Source: Halomonas sp. (lineage in GTDB: Bacteria; Pseudomonadota; Gammaproteobacteria; Pseudomonadales; Halomonadaceae). From it: DNA of 47,078 nucleotides. The notes under the pieces are model-generated. The model worked only from the letters and a program-made list of their open reading frames with translations. It was not told the origin of the DNA and did no database searches. Of this stretch, positions 17,701 through 25,024 are shown piece after piece; the stretch's first letter is position 1; every line of letters starts with the position of its first letter. The stretch spans positions 1 through 47,078 of the forward strand of contig NZ_JAFIFK010000016.1 of NCBI RefSeq assembly GCF_020832045.1. The letters are read 5' to 3'. The position numbers and the translations under genes are program-made.

Positions 17701-17892
17701 CTCGGCGCCACCCCCCACGTGATCGATGGGCAGACCCAACCGGACATGCCCTGGCTGCGCGCCGGCATCAACATCAACGACCTGGGCTTCCGCGACCCAA
17801 CCCGCAACGTGGACGGGACCTGGCTTGAGCCCATCAGCGGCGCCAGCGTGCGCCAGGGCCTGCCGGTGAGGGTCAGCCGCGTCAGCGCCTAA
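14791..17892 (+). CDS. ttrA: tetrathionate reductase-type molybdopterin catalytic subunit TtrA
   Basis: 1033 residues, the size expected for TtrA. A Tat signal (SRRRFMKGAVAAGGAATFVAG, residues 9-29) shows export of the folded protein. The N-terminal [4Fe-4S] site has Cys84, Cys87, Cys91 and Cys149 (CYGCTTQC and later STACARGN). Cys265 in HHGSYCGLAF is the likely molybdenum ligand of this DMSO-reductase subfamily. The domain order of bis-MGD enzymes continues to a C-terminal cofactor-binding part (from about residue 890). With TtrB and TtrC it would reduce tetrathionate to thiosulfate, though arsenate, selenate or other oxyanions cannot be excluded. No ttrRS two-component genes are present; the FNR box upstream is the visible control. 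Confidence 0.85.
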   Translation: MAKSPVDTSRRRFMKGAVAAGGAATFVAGYSDPLAKMAKGVTGSAGEKPKDRIHGNSLAPEYRVDLDTGELTLNPDQRTAFTICYGCTTQCGVRVRIDKESDRVLRVSGNPYHPLSADDHLPMRTPVAEALRHVSAFGGQGQVNRSTACARGNAMMSQLESPFRVDHCLKRVGERGERRWQKISFEQLIEEICEGGDLFGEGHVDGLRAIHDHDTLIDPENPEFGPKANQLMVMEATDYGRSELLKRFTLNGFATRNYGHHGSYCGLAFRMGSGAMMNDLGANAHVKPDIQNARFIMYIGTAPSQAGNPFKRQGRLIAKARAEGTLEYVVVDPALNAAASHAAERNGWVPIRPGTDSAFAMAIIQWLLDNEGYAREFLELPGKAAADAAGEASHSNATHLVIDTADHPRRGYFLRASDLGLAEADSDADAPLVMVDGELVHGEEAMAAELFVDCEVTLADGTSVRVKSSLTLLRESAREYSLAEYAEHCGIPEATIVELASRYASHGRRAVVNCHGGMMSGNGFYAAFAVQMLNLLAGNINMKGGSAVGGGQFNGFSQGPRYDLVDFPGKRGPQGVFLSRSRFPYERSSEYRRRVEAGENPYPAKAPWRSFAPPTLTEHLPSALDGYPYPIKALIGCMANPIYGQAGLEAMIADKLKDPKRLGLFVAVDGFINETNRYADYVVPDSVMYEVWGFTGAWKGTLGRMTTACWPVVEPRQQKTAEGEPVCQDSFFIAVAKRLGLAGFGDEAIPDADGNLHPLNRAEDYYLRAAANIAYMDEPLPEAEESDIAHGGIAPLLPRLERTLKAEERARVAYLYARGGRFQDASDHFQGERLTNAWRRTLCIYNEVVGTSIDTMSGEPNRGVPGHSLPLLANKQTMREVFTEEEWPLLAFSFKSNLMNSYAIGNERLRMIKPYNPVQLHRQDAERFGIAHGDTIRIESPGGSVVGLALVSESVVPGSLGIEHGYGHRDLGATPHVIDGQTQPDMPWLRAGININDLGFRDPTRNVDGTWLEPISGASVRQGLPVRVSRVSA

Positions 17893-17916
17893 TCACACCG
17901 ACCGACCATGCAACGC

Positions 17917-17950
17917 AGCCCCCGCCGAAAATTCGGCGGGGGCTGTTTTT
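17917..17950 (+). terminator. intrinsic terminator of the ttr operon
   Basis: A 13-bp perfect stem (AGCCCCCGCCGAA at 17917-17929, TTCGGCGGGGGCT at 17932-17944) is followed by five T residues (17946-17950). It lies 25 bases after the ttrA stop. Confidence 0.9.
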
Positions 17951-17976
17951 CGTGCCTGGAACTCTTCCGACGAACT

Positions 17977-18165
17977 CTACCCCTCGCGCTGCTCGTACTC
18001 CTCAGCCACGCGGATGGCTTCGGCTTCGGAGTCGTGCTCGGAAACGACGATTTCATTGTTCGGGTCGGTCTCGTCGATCACGTGCCAGCCGGTCACCGGG
18101 AGATTGATGTCCTGGGCATCGCGGATCGGTTCCACACGTGCCTGCCTGGTTCCACTATTGGGCAT
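17977..18165 (-). CDS. small acidic hypothetical protein
   Basis: 62 residues from the ATG at 18165, chosen because GGAGG lies four bases upstream. The protein is acidic and soluble, with no signal or membrane segment. The core reads GWHVIDETDPNNEIVVSEHD followed by a short helix SEAEAIRVAEEYEQ. The pattern of a short beta region plus an A/E-rich helix is vaguely like DUF2188-type proteins, but I do not recognise the family with confidence. It lies between the ttr terminator and ilvD and is probably its own unit. Confidence 0.6.
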   Translation of the reverse strand: MPNSGTRQARVEPIRDAQDINLPVTGWHVIDETDPNNEIVVSEHDSEAEAIRVAEEYEQREG

Positions 18166-18258
18166 GTTGCCTCCTTGCGTGTCGCCATTCACTGGGTGTC
18201 TTATCAAGCTAGCCAAGGCGGCGGTAACAAGCCAAACGCAGCCCAGCCCAAGCCCGAC

Positions 18259-19950
18259 TCATGAATCCGGCGGCACGTCGGTCAGCGCTCCGGTGGAAGC
18301 CGAGCTCACCGTGCGCGCGTATTTGGCCAGTACGCCTCGGGTATAGCGGGGCTCGGGCTGACGCCACGCCTGCCGTCTGCGAGTCAGCTCCTCGTCGGCG
18401 ACGTGCAGCTCTATGGTGTCGGCCTCTGCGTCGATGGTGATGCCGTCGCCATCCTCGACCAGCGCCAGCGGGCCGCCATCGAAGGCTTCCGGCGAAACAT
18501 GCCCCACCACGAAACCGTGGCTGCCACCAGAGAAGCGACCGTCGGTGATCAAGGCCACCGAATCGCCCAGACCGCGTCCCATGATTGCCGAGGTGGGCGT
18601 GAGCATCTCGCGCATGCCGGGGCCGCCCTTGGGGCCTTCATAGCGAATCACCACCACGTCGCCAGCCGTCACAGTGCCGTCGTTGATGCGTGCCTGGGCC
18701 TCCTCCTCGGAGCCAAACACCCGTGCACTGCCGGAAAACCGCGTGCCCTCCTTGCCGGTGATCTTGGCTACCGCCCCTTCCGGAGCCAGGTTGCCGTAGA
18801 GGATGCGCAAGTGGCTCTCCTTCTTCAGCGGGGCCTCCAGTGGCGCAATGATGGTCTGTTCCACCGGATAGGGCTCCACCTCGGCCAGGTTCTCGGCCAG
18901 GGTGCCCCCCGTCACCGTCAGGCAGTCGCCGTGCAGCATGCCGGCATCGAGAAGCGTCTTCATCAGCGGCTGAATACCGCCGATCTCGACCAGCTCACTC
19001 ATCATGTAGCGCCCGCTGGGACGCAGATCGGCGAGCACCGGTACACGCCGCCCGATCTCGGTGAAGTCGGCAAGCGAAAGCGGCACGCCCACCGTAGCGG
19101 CCATGGCCACCAGATGCAGGACCGCATTGGTGGAGCCGCCCAACGCGATCACCACGGTGATGGCGTTCTCGAAGGCCTCGCGGGTCATGATGTCGCTGGG
19201 CTTGATGTCTCGCTCAAGCAGCTTGAGCACGGCAGCCCCTGCTGCCTCGCAGTCTTCACGCTTGGCCTGGGAGATGGCGTTCTGGGCCGAGCTGCCCGGC
19301 AGGCTCATGCCCAGCGCTTCGATGGCCGAGGCCATGGTATTGGCGGTATACATGCCACCGCAGGAGCCTGGGCCGGGAATCGCCGTCTCCTCGATCTGCT
19401 TGAGCTCGATCAGCTCCAGGTCGCCGCGGCTATAGGCGCCCATCGCTTCGAATACCGAGACGATATCGGTGTGATTCTTACCCGGTTGGATGGTGCCGCC
19501 GTAGACGAAGACGCTGGGCCGATTCAGCCGCGCCAGGCCCATCACGCAGCCCGGCATGTTCTTGTCGCAGCCGCCGATGGCCACCAGTCCGTCGAAACCC
19601 TCACAGCCGGCCACGGTCTCGATGGAGTCGGCGATCACCTCTCGCGAGACAAGCGAATACTTCATGCCCTCGGTGCCGTTGGCAATGCCGTCGGAGATGG
19701 TGATGGTATTGAAGACCACGCCCTTGCCGCCGGCGTCATCGGCGCCGTCGCGGGCCCGCTCGGCGAGTTCGTGGATATGGCTATTGCAGGGCGTGACCAT
19801 GCTCCAGGTCGAGGCAATGCCCACCTGAGGCTTGCGGAAATCTTCGTCAGAAAAGCCCACCGCTCGGAGCATGGCGCGGCTGGCTGATTTGCCGACACCA
19901 TCCACCACCGGGGCGGAATGACGACGACGTGGATCGGGGGTATCGCTCAT
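18259..19950 (-). CDS. ilvD: dihydroxy-acid dehydratase IlvD
   Basis: 563 residues from the ATG at 19950 (GGAG upstream); a start nine codons earlier is less likely. The enzyme dehydrates 2,3-dihydroxy-3-methylbutanoate and its isoleucine-pathway homologue to branched-chain 2-oxo acids in the cytosol. Iron-sulfur ligands are visible: Cys55 in TPCNSHI, Cys128 in [10 protein letters not shown] and Cys197 in [14 protein letters not shown]. The C-terminal part has the [19 protein letters not shown] signature. The length is that of the shorter bacterial IlvD/Edd subgroup. It stands alone, without other ilv genes nearby. Confidence 0.96.
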   Translation of the reverse strand: MSDTPDPRRRHSAPVVDGVGKSASRAMLRAVGFSDEDFRKPQVGIASTWSMVTPCNSHIHELAERARDGADDAGGKGVVFNTITISDGIANGTEGMKYSLVSREVIADSIETVAGCEGFDGLVAIGGCDKNMPGCVMGLARLNRPSVFVYGGTIQPGKNHTDIVSVFEAMGAYSRGDLELIELKQIEETAIPGPGSCGGMYTANTMASAIEALGMSLPGSSAQNAISQAKREDCEAAGAAVLKLLERDIKPSDIMTREAFENAITVVIALGGSTNAVLHLVAMAATVGVPLSLADFTEIGRRVPVLADLRPSGRYMMSELVEIGGIQPLMKTLLDAGMLHGDCLTVTGGTLAENLAEVEPYPVEQTIIAPLEAPLKKESHLRILYGNLAPEGAVAKITGKEGTRFSGSARVFGSEEEAQARINDGTVTAGDVVVIRYEGPKGGPGMREMLTPTSAIMGRGLGDSVALITDGRFSGGSHGFVVGHVSPEAFDGGPLALVEDGDGITIDAEADTIELHVADEELTRRRQAWRQPEPRYTRGVLAKYARTVSSASTGALTDVPPDS

Positions 19951-20016
19951 GGGGCGCTCTCCGTTTCGGTTTCGCACCCCCTGAGGTTGGCCGTTACGCG
20001 GCCTCCTGGCAAATGC

Positions 20017-21405
20017 TCAGGCGCTGCGCAGCGTAGCGCGCGGTTTTAGCCAGGCGATCAACAGGCTGACCAGGGTCGACGCCGCCAGCGCAGCGAGGAA
20101 CGGCGGCAGCGTGGGGATACTGTCGGGGAAGCTCGCTGCCAGCACGCCGGACGCCAGGCTGCCATGTGCGATCCAGCCCGGCAAAATGGCGCCAACCATG
20201 CCCGCCGCCCCACCCGCCAGCGCGGCCAGCGGCGACATGCGCCGCCAAAGGCCGAGCAGTACCGGCACCACGATGGCGGCACACAGCAGGTCGGCAATCA
20301 GGAACAGGCGAAGTACCGAGAGCCCCTGCAGCGCCACGATCACTACCGGCACCATCAACACCACGGTTGCCAGCCGCGCCGCACCGATGGAGAGCCCCCG
20401 CTTGCCCGAGTCCGCCACTGCCAGCGAGGCAATGCCGTTCTGCAGGGTATCGACGCTGGACGCGACCAGCGTGACCGCCAGCACCAGCGCCAGCATGGCC
20501 AGCCAGCCCGGCGCTTCGGCCAGCAGGGCAAAGAAGGGGATCGGCGGCTCGCCGAGTGCCACGCCGCTCATGGCCGCCAGCATGCCGAGCCCACCCACCA
20601 GGGCTACCACCGCCACGGTGGTGGTGCCACCCAGCCAGGCACCGCGGTTGAGGGCGCGGTCATCCCGAGCGGCCCATACCCGCTGCCAATAGCCCTGATG
20701 GAAGAGGTTGGCGGCAGTGACTGCGATGATCAGCGTCAGTGCCACTCCGAGGGCACTGCCGACAGGGATCGCCGGCATTGCCGCCCCGACCGGCATCTCG
20801 GGCAGGCGAAAGAGCGCCACTCCACCCACCACGATCAACAGCACGATCAGCAGCCACGCCTGCCAGCGATCCGTCGCCAGGCTTGCGCGCAGCCCGCCGA
20901 TGGCGGTGTAGATCAGTGTGGTTACGGCCACGCCGATAACCACCAGCGCCGGCGGCACATCCGAGAGCAGCGCGGTGATCGCCCCGATGGCGGTCAGTTC
21001 CGCAGCCAGGAAGCAGGCCATATAGAGGACCGACACCAGCGACACCCAGCGGCGCACACCGGCACCGTAACAGGCTTCGGCAAACTCGCCGATGCTGCGC
21101 CCTTCGGGCAAGTGGCGGCGAATGGCCGGACCATAGAGCCCCAGCACGATGAAGGGCAGCGCCGAACCGATGGCATAGCCCGCCAATGCCAGCGGCCCGA
21201 CGAAGGCGCCGATCTCCGGTGGAGCGAAGAGGATCCAGGCGCCCATGCCAGATGCCAGAAAAGAGAGCCCCAGGCTCGTAGCCGGCTGGGAGTTGCGAGC
21301 GGTGACATAATCGTCGAGGAGGCCATCGGCGCGGCGTGCACGCAGCCCCAAGAATGCAAAGCACAGCAGCGCCGCGCCGAGCACGGCTGACGTCAGGTAG
21401 GCCAT
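20017..21405 (-). CDS. sodium:solute symporter family protein under TPP riboswitch, likely thiamine-related transporter
   Basis: 462 residues with about thirteen membrane helices. The pattern is that of the sodium:solute symporter (SSS) family: a DDYVTARN-type motif near the start (residues 31-38), then ASGMGAWILFAPPEIGAFVG and YTAIGGLRASLATDRWQAW. The start is the ATG at 21405, with GGAGGAAG upstream. The leader is a TPP riboswitch, so expression should fall when thiamine pyrophosphate is plentiful. That implies uptake of thiamine or a precursor (HMP, thiazole or a degradation product) in the inner membrane. SSS proteins behind THI elements have been proposed as thiamine transporters (ThiV), as I recall. 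Direct transport evidence is not in the sequence. Confidence 0.85.
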   Translation of the reverse strand: MAYLTSAVLGAALLCFAFLGLRARRADGLLDDYVTARNSQPATSLGLSFLASGMGAWILFAPPEIGAFVGPLALAGYAIGSALPFIVLGLYGPAIRRHLPEGRSIGEFAEACYGAGVRRWVSLVSVLYMACFLAAELTAIGAITALLSDVPPALVVIGVAVTTLIYTAIGGLRASLATDRWQAWLLIVLLIVVGGVALFRLPEMPVGAAMPAIPVGSALGVALTLIIAVTAANLFHQGYWQRVWAARDDRALNRGAWLGGTTTVAVVALVGGLGMLAAMSGVALGEPPIPFFALLAEAPGWLAMLALVLAVTLVASSVDTLQNGIASLAVADSGKRGLSIGAARLATVVLMVPVVIVALQGLSVLRLFLIADLLCAAIVVPVLLGLWRRMSPLAALAGGAAGMVGAILPGWIAHGSLASGVLAASFPDSIPTLPPFLAALAASTLVSLLIAWLKPRATLRSA

Positions 21406-21500
21406 GTCGCACTTCCTCCGCCGGTATGAACCGGGTCAGGTTCCAGGGTCAGCGCCTTGCGCCCTCTCAGCCTCACCGCAGCGAGACTCCCCTAGCGACA
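21405..21500 (-). promoter_or_regulatory. TPP (THI-element) riboswitch
   Basis: On the minus strand the leader reads in order CTAGGGGAG, GGCTGAGAGG, GACCCTGGAACCTGACCCGG and TTCATACCGGCGGAGGAAG, which are the conserved TPP aptamer elements. A perfect 6-bp P1 is formed by TGTCGC (21495-21500) and GCGACA (21405-21410). The 3' strand of P1 touches the A of the start codon. The conserved 3' end (GGAGGAAG, 21411-21418) doubles as the Shine-Dalgarno site. Ligand binding should therefore hide the ribosome site, a translational OFF switch. No separate terminator hairpin is seen. Confidence 0.95.
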
Positions 21501-21668
21501 GTGAATGAATTGTCATGGCAGGTATAAAGCCGGCCTTCAACTGGCCGATATGACCTCGAGCCCCTGGAATGATATAACAACGACAAAACCATAACGAGAA
21601 CGCCGACAAACCTTACGAACGCCGACGTTCGCCAGTATCTCAACGCCTTCTCCCCGCAGGGAACCCTC

Positions 21669-22340
21669 ATGTCATTCAGCGAAGCCAAGGAACACGCCCC
21701 CGGGCATCTGCATCATATCTTTGCCGACCCCTACTCTGCCTTCGACAACTTGAACGTCGAGCGCCAGCTTCATTTGCGGGTCGCGCTGCAGGCCCTCGTT
21801 TGCAGGCCCTTGGCCAGCGGGCAGCTGACGCTGCGGGTCATACACGGCTGGGAAAATGGCGGCTTCGAACCCGCCGACTTGTTCCACAGCGATCACCCCA
21901 TTACCTCGCTTGACGACTTCGAGCAGGTACGCGCCCTTTATCAGCGCGCGTTGGAAAACATCGCCCCACCTCCCCGCGACGACGCTTCGCTGCTGGCCGG
22001 CCCGCTGGCAGATGCCATCGCCGACGCCGAAGCCAAGGGAGAAACGCTCGATCAGGAAACACGCACCATTCCCGCTCGCTGGCCCGGCTTCGACCATGGT
22101 TTGACGCTCTATACCTTCTTCAAGGTCTATCACCGCCTCACCTACGGCGAGGACGACAGCTACCGCTCGATCCACTGCAATACGCCGCAAGGCCCCAGAG
22201 AGATCCACGAATTTCACCTGGAGGAAGGCGAATTCGCCGTAGTCCGTCCTACTGACGACGCAACCGGCGTCAGCGTCTTGGTACTTCACGACAGCCAACT
22301 GGAACCGGTACTGATGCTGCTGGAGACCTGCTGCGCCTGA
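21669..22340 (+). CDS. hypothetical protein
   Basis: 223 residues, acidic and soluble, with no signal peptide or membrane segment. The start ATG has GCAGGGA upstream. I do not recognise the family. Visible regions are an N-terminal helical part rich in leucine (ERQLHLRVALQALVCRPL), a beta-like stretch TLRVIHGWENGGFEP, and a C-terminal part with YTFFKVYHRLTYGEDDSYRS and VSVLVLHDSQLEPVLMLLET. It starts on the far side of the TPP riboswitch, divergent from the symporter, and converges with the AhpD-like gene, so it is probably a single-gene unit. Confidence 0.65.
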   Translation: MSFSEAKEHAPGHLHHIFADPYSAFDNLNVERQLHLRVALQALVCRPLASGQLTLRVIHGWENGGFEPADLFHSDHPITSLDDFEQVRALYQRALENIAPPPRDDASLLAGPLADAIADAEAKGETLDQETRTIPARWPGFDHGLTLYTFFKVYHRLTYGEDDSYRSIHCNTPQGPREIHEFHLEEGEFAVVRPTDDATGVSVLVLHDSQLEPVLMLLETCCA

Positions 22341-22353
22341 GCAATTCGCCATA

Positions 22354-22953
22354 CTAGCGGGAAGCGGGCTTATCCCTCGGCACCCTGCCCATCAGGTAGA
22401 ACTCCGGGTTGGGTGGCGTACCGGTGAGGGTAACCAGGCGGTTGGAGAGGCCGAAGAAAGCGGTGATGGCACCGATGTCCCAGATGTCGTCATGAGAGAA
22501 GCCGACCTCGGTAAGACGGGCCTGCCATTCGTCGGTGAGCTCGCCGACTTCCAGGCCGCAGTGAAGGGCAAAGTCGAGCATTACCCGATGGCGCTCACTG
22601 ATGGGGGCCGTACGGTGGTTGATCGCCACCTGATCGGCTAGCAGCGGATCCTTGCTGTAGATCCGCACCAAGGCGCCATGAGCCACCACGCAATAGAGGC
22701 AGCGATTGCGGGCGCTGGTGGCCACTACGATCATCTCCTTCTCCGCCTTGGTGAGCGTATCGGACTCCCGCTCCATCAGCGCATCGTGGTAAGCGAAGAA
22801 GGCGCGGAACTCATCGGGACGGTGCGCCAGCATCAGGAAAACGTTGGGTACGAAACCGGCTTTCTCCTGCACCGCGAGGATCGCCTCACGGATGTCAGCG
22901 GGTAGGTCGTGAATCGATTCGGGAACGGGGAAACGGCTGAGCGGTGCGGTCAT
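22354..22953 (-). CDS. AhpD-like peroxidase-related (carboxymuconolactone decarboxylase-fold) protein
   Basis: 199 residues, cytosolic. The central CLYCVVAHGAL motif has the CxxC plus downstream His of the AhpD/CMD fold. The surrounding sequence (TLTKAEKEMIVVATSARNRCLYC, later FALHCGLEVGEL and a C-terminal FFGLSNRLVTLTGTPPNPEFY) matches the 'uncharacterised peroxidase-related enzyme' group. The likely activity is thiol-based peroxide reduction or a related redox role; the substrate is not known. The gene is a single unit converging with the hypothetical gene before it. Confidence 0.85.
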   Translation of the reverse strand: MTAPLSRFPVPESIHDLPADIREAILAVQEKAGFVPNVFLMLAHRPDEFRAFFAYHDALMERESDTLTKAEKEMIVVATSARNRCLYCVVAHGALVRIYSKDPLLADQVAINHRTAPISERHRVMLDFALHCGLEVGELTDEWQARLTEVGFSHDDIWDIGAITAFFGLSNRLVTLTGTPPNPEFYLMGRVPRDKPASR

Positions 22954-23034
22954 GGCGTGAGCCTCTACTGTCGTTGTTGTGCTGGCATGCGCCAGTTAAC
23001 GTCAACGTAAATAATATGTCCATGCGACCTCCGC

Positions 23035-24864
23035 TCACATCTCCGCTACCAAGGCCCGCGTCACGACTCGGTTGCGACTGATTTGTTTGGCTTCGTACAT
23101 TGCCTGGTCGGCCTGGCGGTAAACCGCCATGGCGGAAGGCAGCTGGTTATACTCATCGCAGCACACCAGTCCGAAGGAGCCGGTCACCACCCCGTGGCGC
23201 GACGCTTCATGGGGGATCTGCAACTGCTGAAGGGCATGGCGAAATCGCTCTAGCGAGAAACGCCCCGCATCCAGTGAGTCGGCCTCAAGTAGAATGCCGA
23301 ACTCCTCCCCACCCAGCCGAAACAGGCGATCACCGGCACGGCGAAAATGGGCCTTGAGCAGGTTGGCGACCTCGAGCAATACCTCATCGCCGGCCTGGTG
23401 ACCGTAGGTATCATTGAAGGGTTTGAAGTCGTCGATATCCATCATGGCGAATAGCAGAGGCTTGCCGTCACGCTGACGGCGCTGGATCTCCTCGTTGATC
23501 TGCGCCTCGAACTGGCGCCGGTTGAGCAGTCCCGTGAGCGGATCGGTGCGCACCATGGCCGCCAGCTTGCGGTTGGCCTGCTCCAGCTCATAGGTGCGCT
23601 GATGCACCTTGCTCTCGAGCTTATGGTTGAGAGTCCGCTGCAGTTCATAGGTCTTGCGCTCCGCTTCGAGCTTGGCCTGTTTAAGGCGATTGATCTTGCA
23701 GGCCAATCCGAAGGCCAGCAGCAGAAAACCGAAGGCTGCGCCGATCTCAAGCGCGTATTCGGTTCCCAGGCCATAGGGCAGAAAACCGCCCAGACGCAGT
23801 GAATAGAGCACAATACCGACCATGAGGCCGCTCCATCCCAGCAGGAATATCTGCGCTAGCCCATCTCCCCTGGAGCTCAGCCAGGCACTCGTGCCGAGCA
23901 ACAGGAGCGCATAGCCGATAGTCAGCGGAAGCATTGCCTGCACCACCCAGGCAAAGTAGCCAATAAAACTCGGCAACACGCTGATGATTAGCCCCCCGGT
24001 CAGCACCATGAGCCCTTTGGCCAGCCGTGGTGCCTGCCGTTTCAGGCTAAGATAATCGATGCTGAACAGGGTGAGAGCGACGTACAGAAGGCATGTACTC
24101 AACAGCAGCATCTGATGGTTGAAGCGCGGCCATTCCGGCCACAAGAACTGATAGCCGAATCCCCGCAGAGTGAAGTTGAAAAGCAGAAAGGCGCCAAGAC
24201 AAAACACCGAGTACAGGAAGGCCTTTTCTCGCGTAGCCAGGAACGTGAGCAGGTTGTAGAGCAGCAGCGCCAGCAATCCCCCATAAAGAACGCTGTAAGC
24301 CATCAGCTTGGTCTGGGTACGTTCGAGAAAACTGACGTCGTCCATCAGCAAGAGCGGCATGGCAGGCAGCAGCCCATCATGGCTCGCCAAGCGGATGAAG
24401 AGCTGGCGGGTTTCGTTCGGCCCCATATAGATCGGCAGCACAAAGGAGTGGTGGCTGACCGGGCGAGAAGCAAACGGGCGCCGGCTGCCGGTGCTCCACT
24501 GCTGCAACACTCTGCCTTGGGAGTCGACGGCGTAGGCATCGATGAAATCCGGCAGCGGAGAGGCCAATTCGAGATGGCGGCGCAAGGGGGCGGGGGAACC
24601 ATTCTCCAGTTCCATCTTCAGCCACCAGGCCGAACGGGTGAAACCGAAATTGGGCACTTCCTGCTGGAGAGGCCGCCAGGAAAGCGCTTCACCCTGCTCC
24701 AACAGCCGATGAATGCTCAACTGAGCGGAGTCGTCCTCGAGCACCTCCACCTGTGAGGCGGGGTTGATGACGACCGAGGGCGAGGTGATGTCGACGGCGG
24801 CCTGGGCCTGCCACGACAGCAACAACGAAAGCGACCAGAGTAGATAGGCCATCCATTTGGCCAT
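23035..24864 (-). CDS. membrane diguanylate cyclase with 7TMR-DISM sensor
   Basis: About 609 residues from the ATG at 24864 (GGAGGA ten bases upstream); an ATG at 24897 is possible. A signal peptide (MAKWMAYLLWSLSLLLSWQA) precedes a periplasmic 7TMR-DISMED2-like sensor domain (about residues 25-165). Seven membrane helices (about 175-380), a coiled-coil linker and a C-terminal GGDEF domain follow. The catalytic motif is RLGGEEF, and the inhibitory I-site RxxD (RAGD) sits five residues before it, so the enzyme should make c-di-GMP and be product-inhibited. The 7TMR-DISMED2 domain is thought to bind carbohydrates or similar ligands. No EAL domain is present. Confidence 0.93.
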   Translation of the reverse strand: MAKWMAYLLWSLSLLLSWQAQAAVDITSPSVVINPASQVEVLEDDSAQLSIHRLLEQGEALSWRPLQQEVPNFGFTRSAWWLKMELENGSPAPLRRHLELASPLPDFIDAYAVDSQGRVLQQWSTGSRRPFASRPVSHHSFVLPIYMGPNETRQLFIRLASHDGLLPAMPLLLMDDVSFLERTQTKLMAYSVLYGGLLALLLYNLLTFLATREKAFLYSVFCLGAFLLFNFTLRGFGYQFLWPEWPRFNHQMLLLSTCLLYVALTLFSIDYLSLKRQAPRLAKGLMVLTGGLIISVLPSFIGYFAWVVQAMLPLTIGYALLLLGTSAWLSSRGDGLAQIFLLGWSGLMVGIVLYSLRLGGFLPYGLGTEYALEIGAAFGFLLLAFGLACKINRLKQAKLEAERKTYELQRTLNHKLESKVHQRTYELEQANRKLAAMVRTDPLTGLLNRRQFEAQINEEIQRRQRDGKPLLFAMMDIDDFKPFNDTYGHQAGDEVLLEVANLLKAHFRRAGDRLFRLGGEEFGILLEADSLDAGRFSLERFRHALQQLQIPHEASRHGVVTGSFGLVCCDEYNQLPSAMAVYRQADQAMYEAKQISRNRVVTRALVAEM

Positions 24865-24970
24865 GCCGGCTGGTCCTCCGGCTTGCGTGCAGCGCATGAG
24901 TCCAGCGCCTCCATATCGTGTCCTTACGATCTCTCCACTCTAGCAGGTTTGCTTCATTGCGGCTCTTCTA

Positions 24971-25001
24971 ATAAAAAGGCCCCACCCGCACGGGTGAGGC
25001 C
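24971..25001 (-). terminator. intrinsic terminator of mmsA
   Basis: In the minus direction a 10-bp stem (GGCCTCACCC with GGGTGGGGCC, one G-U pair, 24978-25001) is followed by five T residues (24973-24977). It begins 23 bases after the dehydrogenase stop. Confidence 0.88.
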
Positions 25002-25024
25002 GGACATCGCCAGAACGCCTGCTG

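Noticed and set aside
18403..21390. Long plus-strand frames opposite ilvD and the SSS symporter
   Set aside because: Low-complexity antisense translations of conserved genes, with no ribosome site or family motif.
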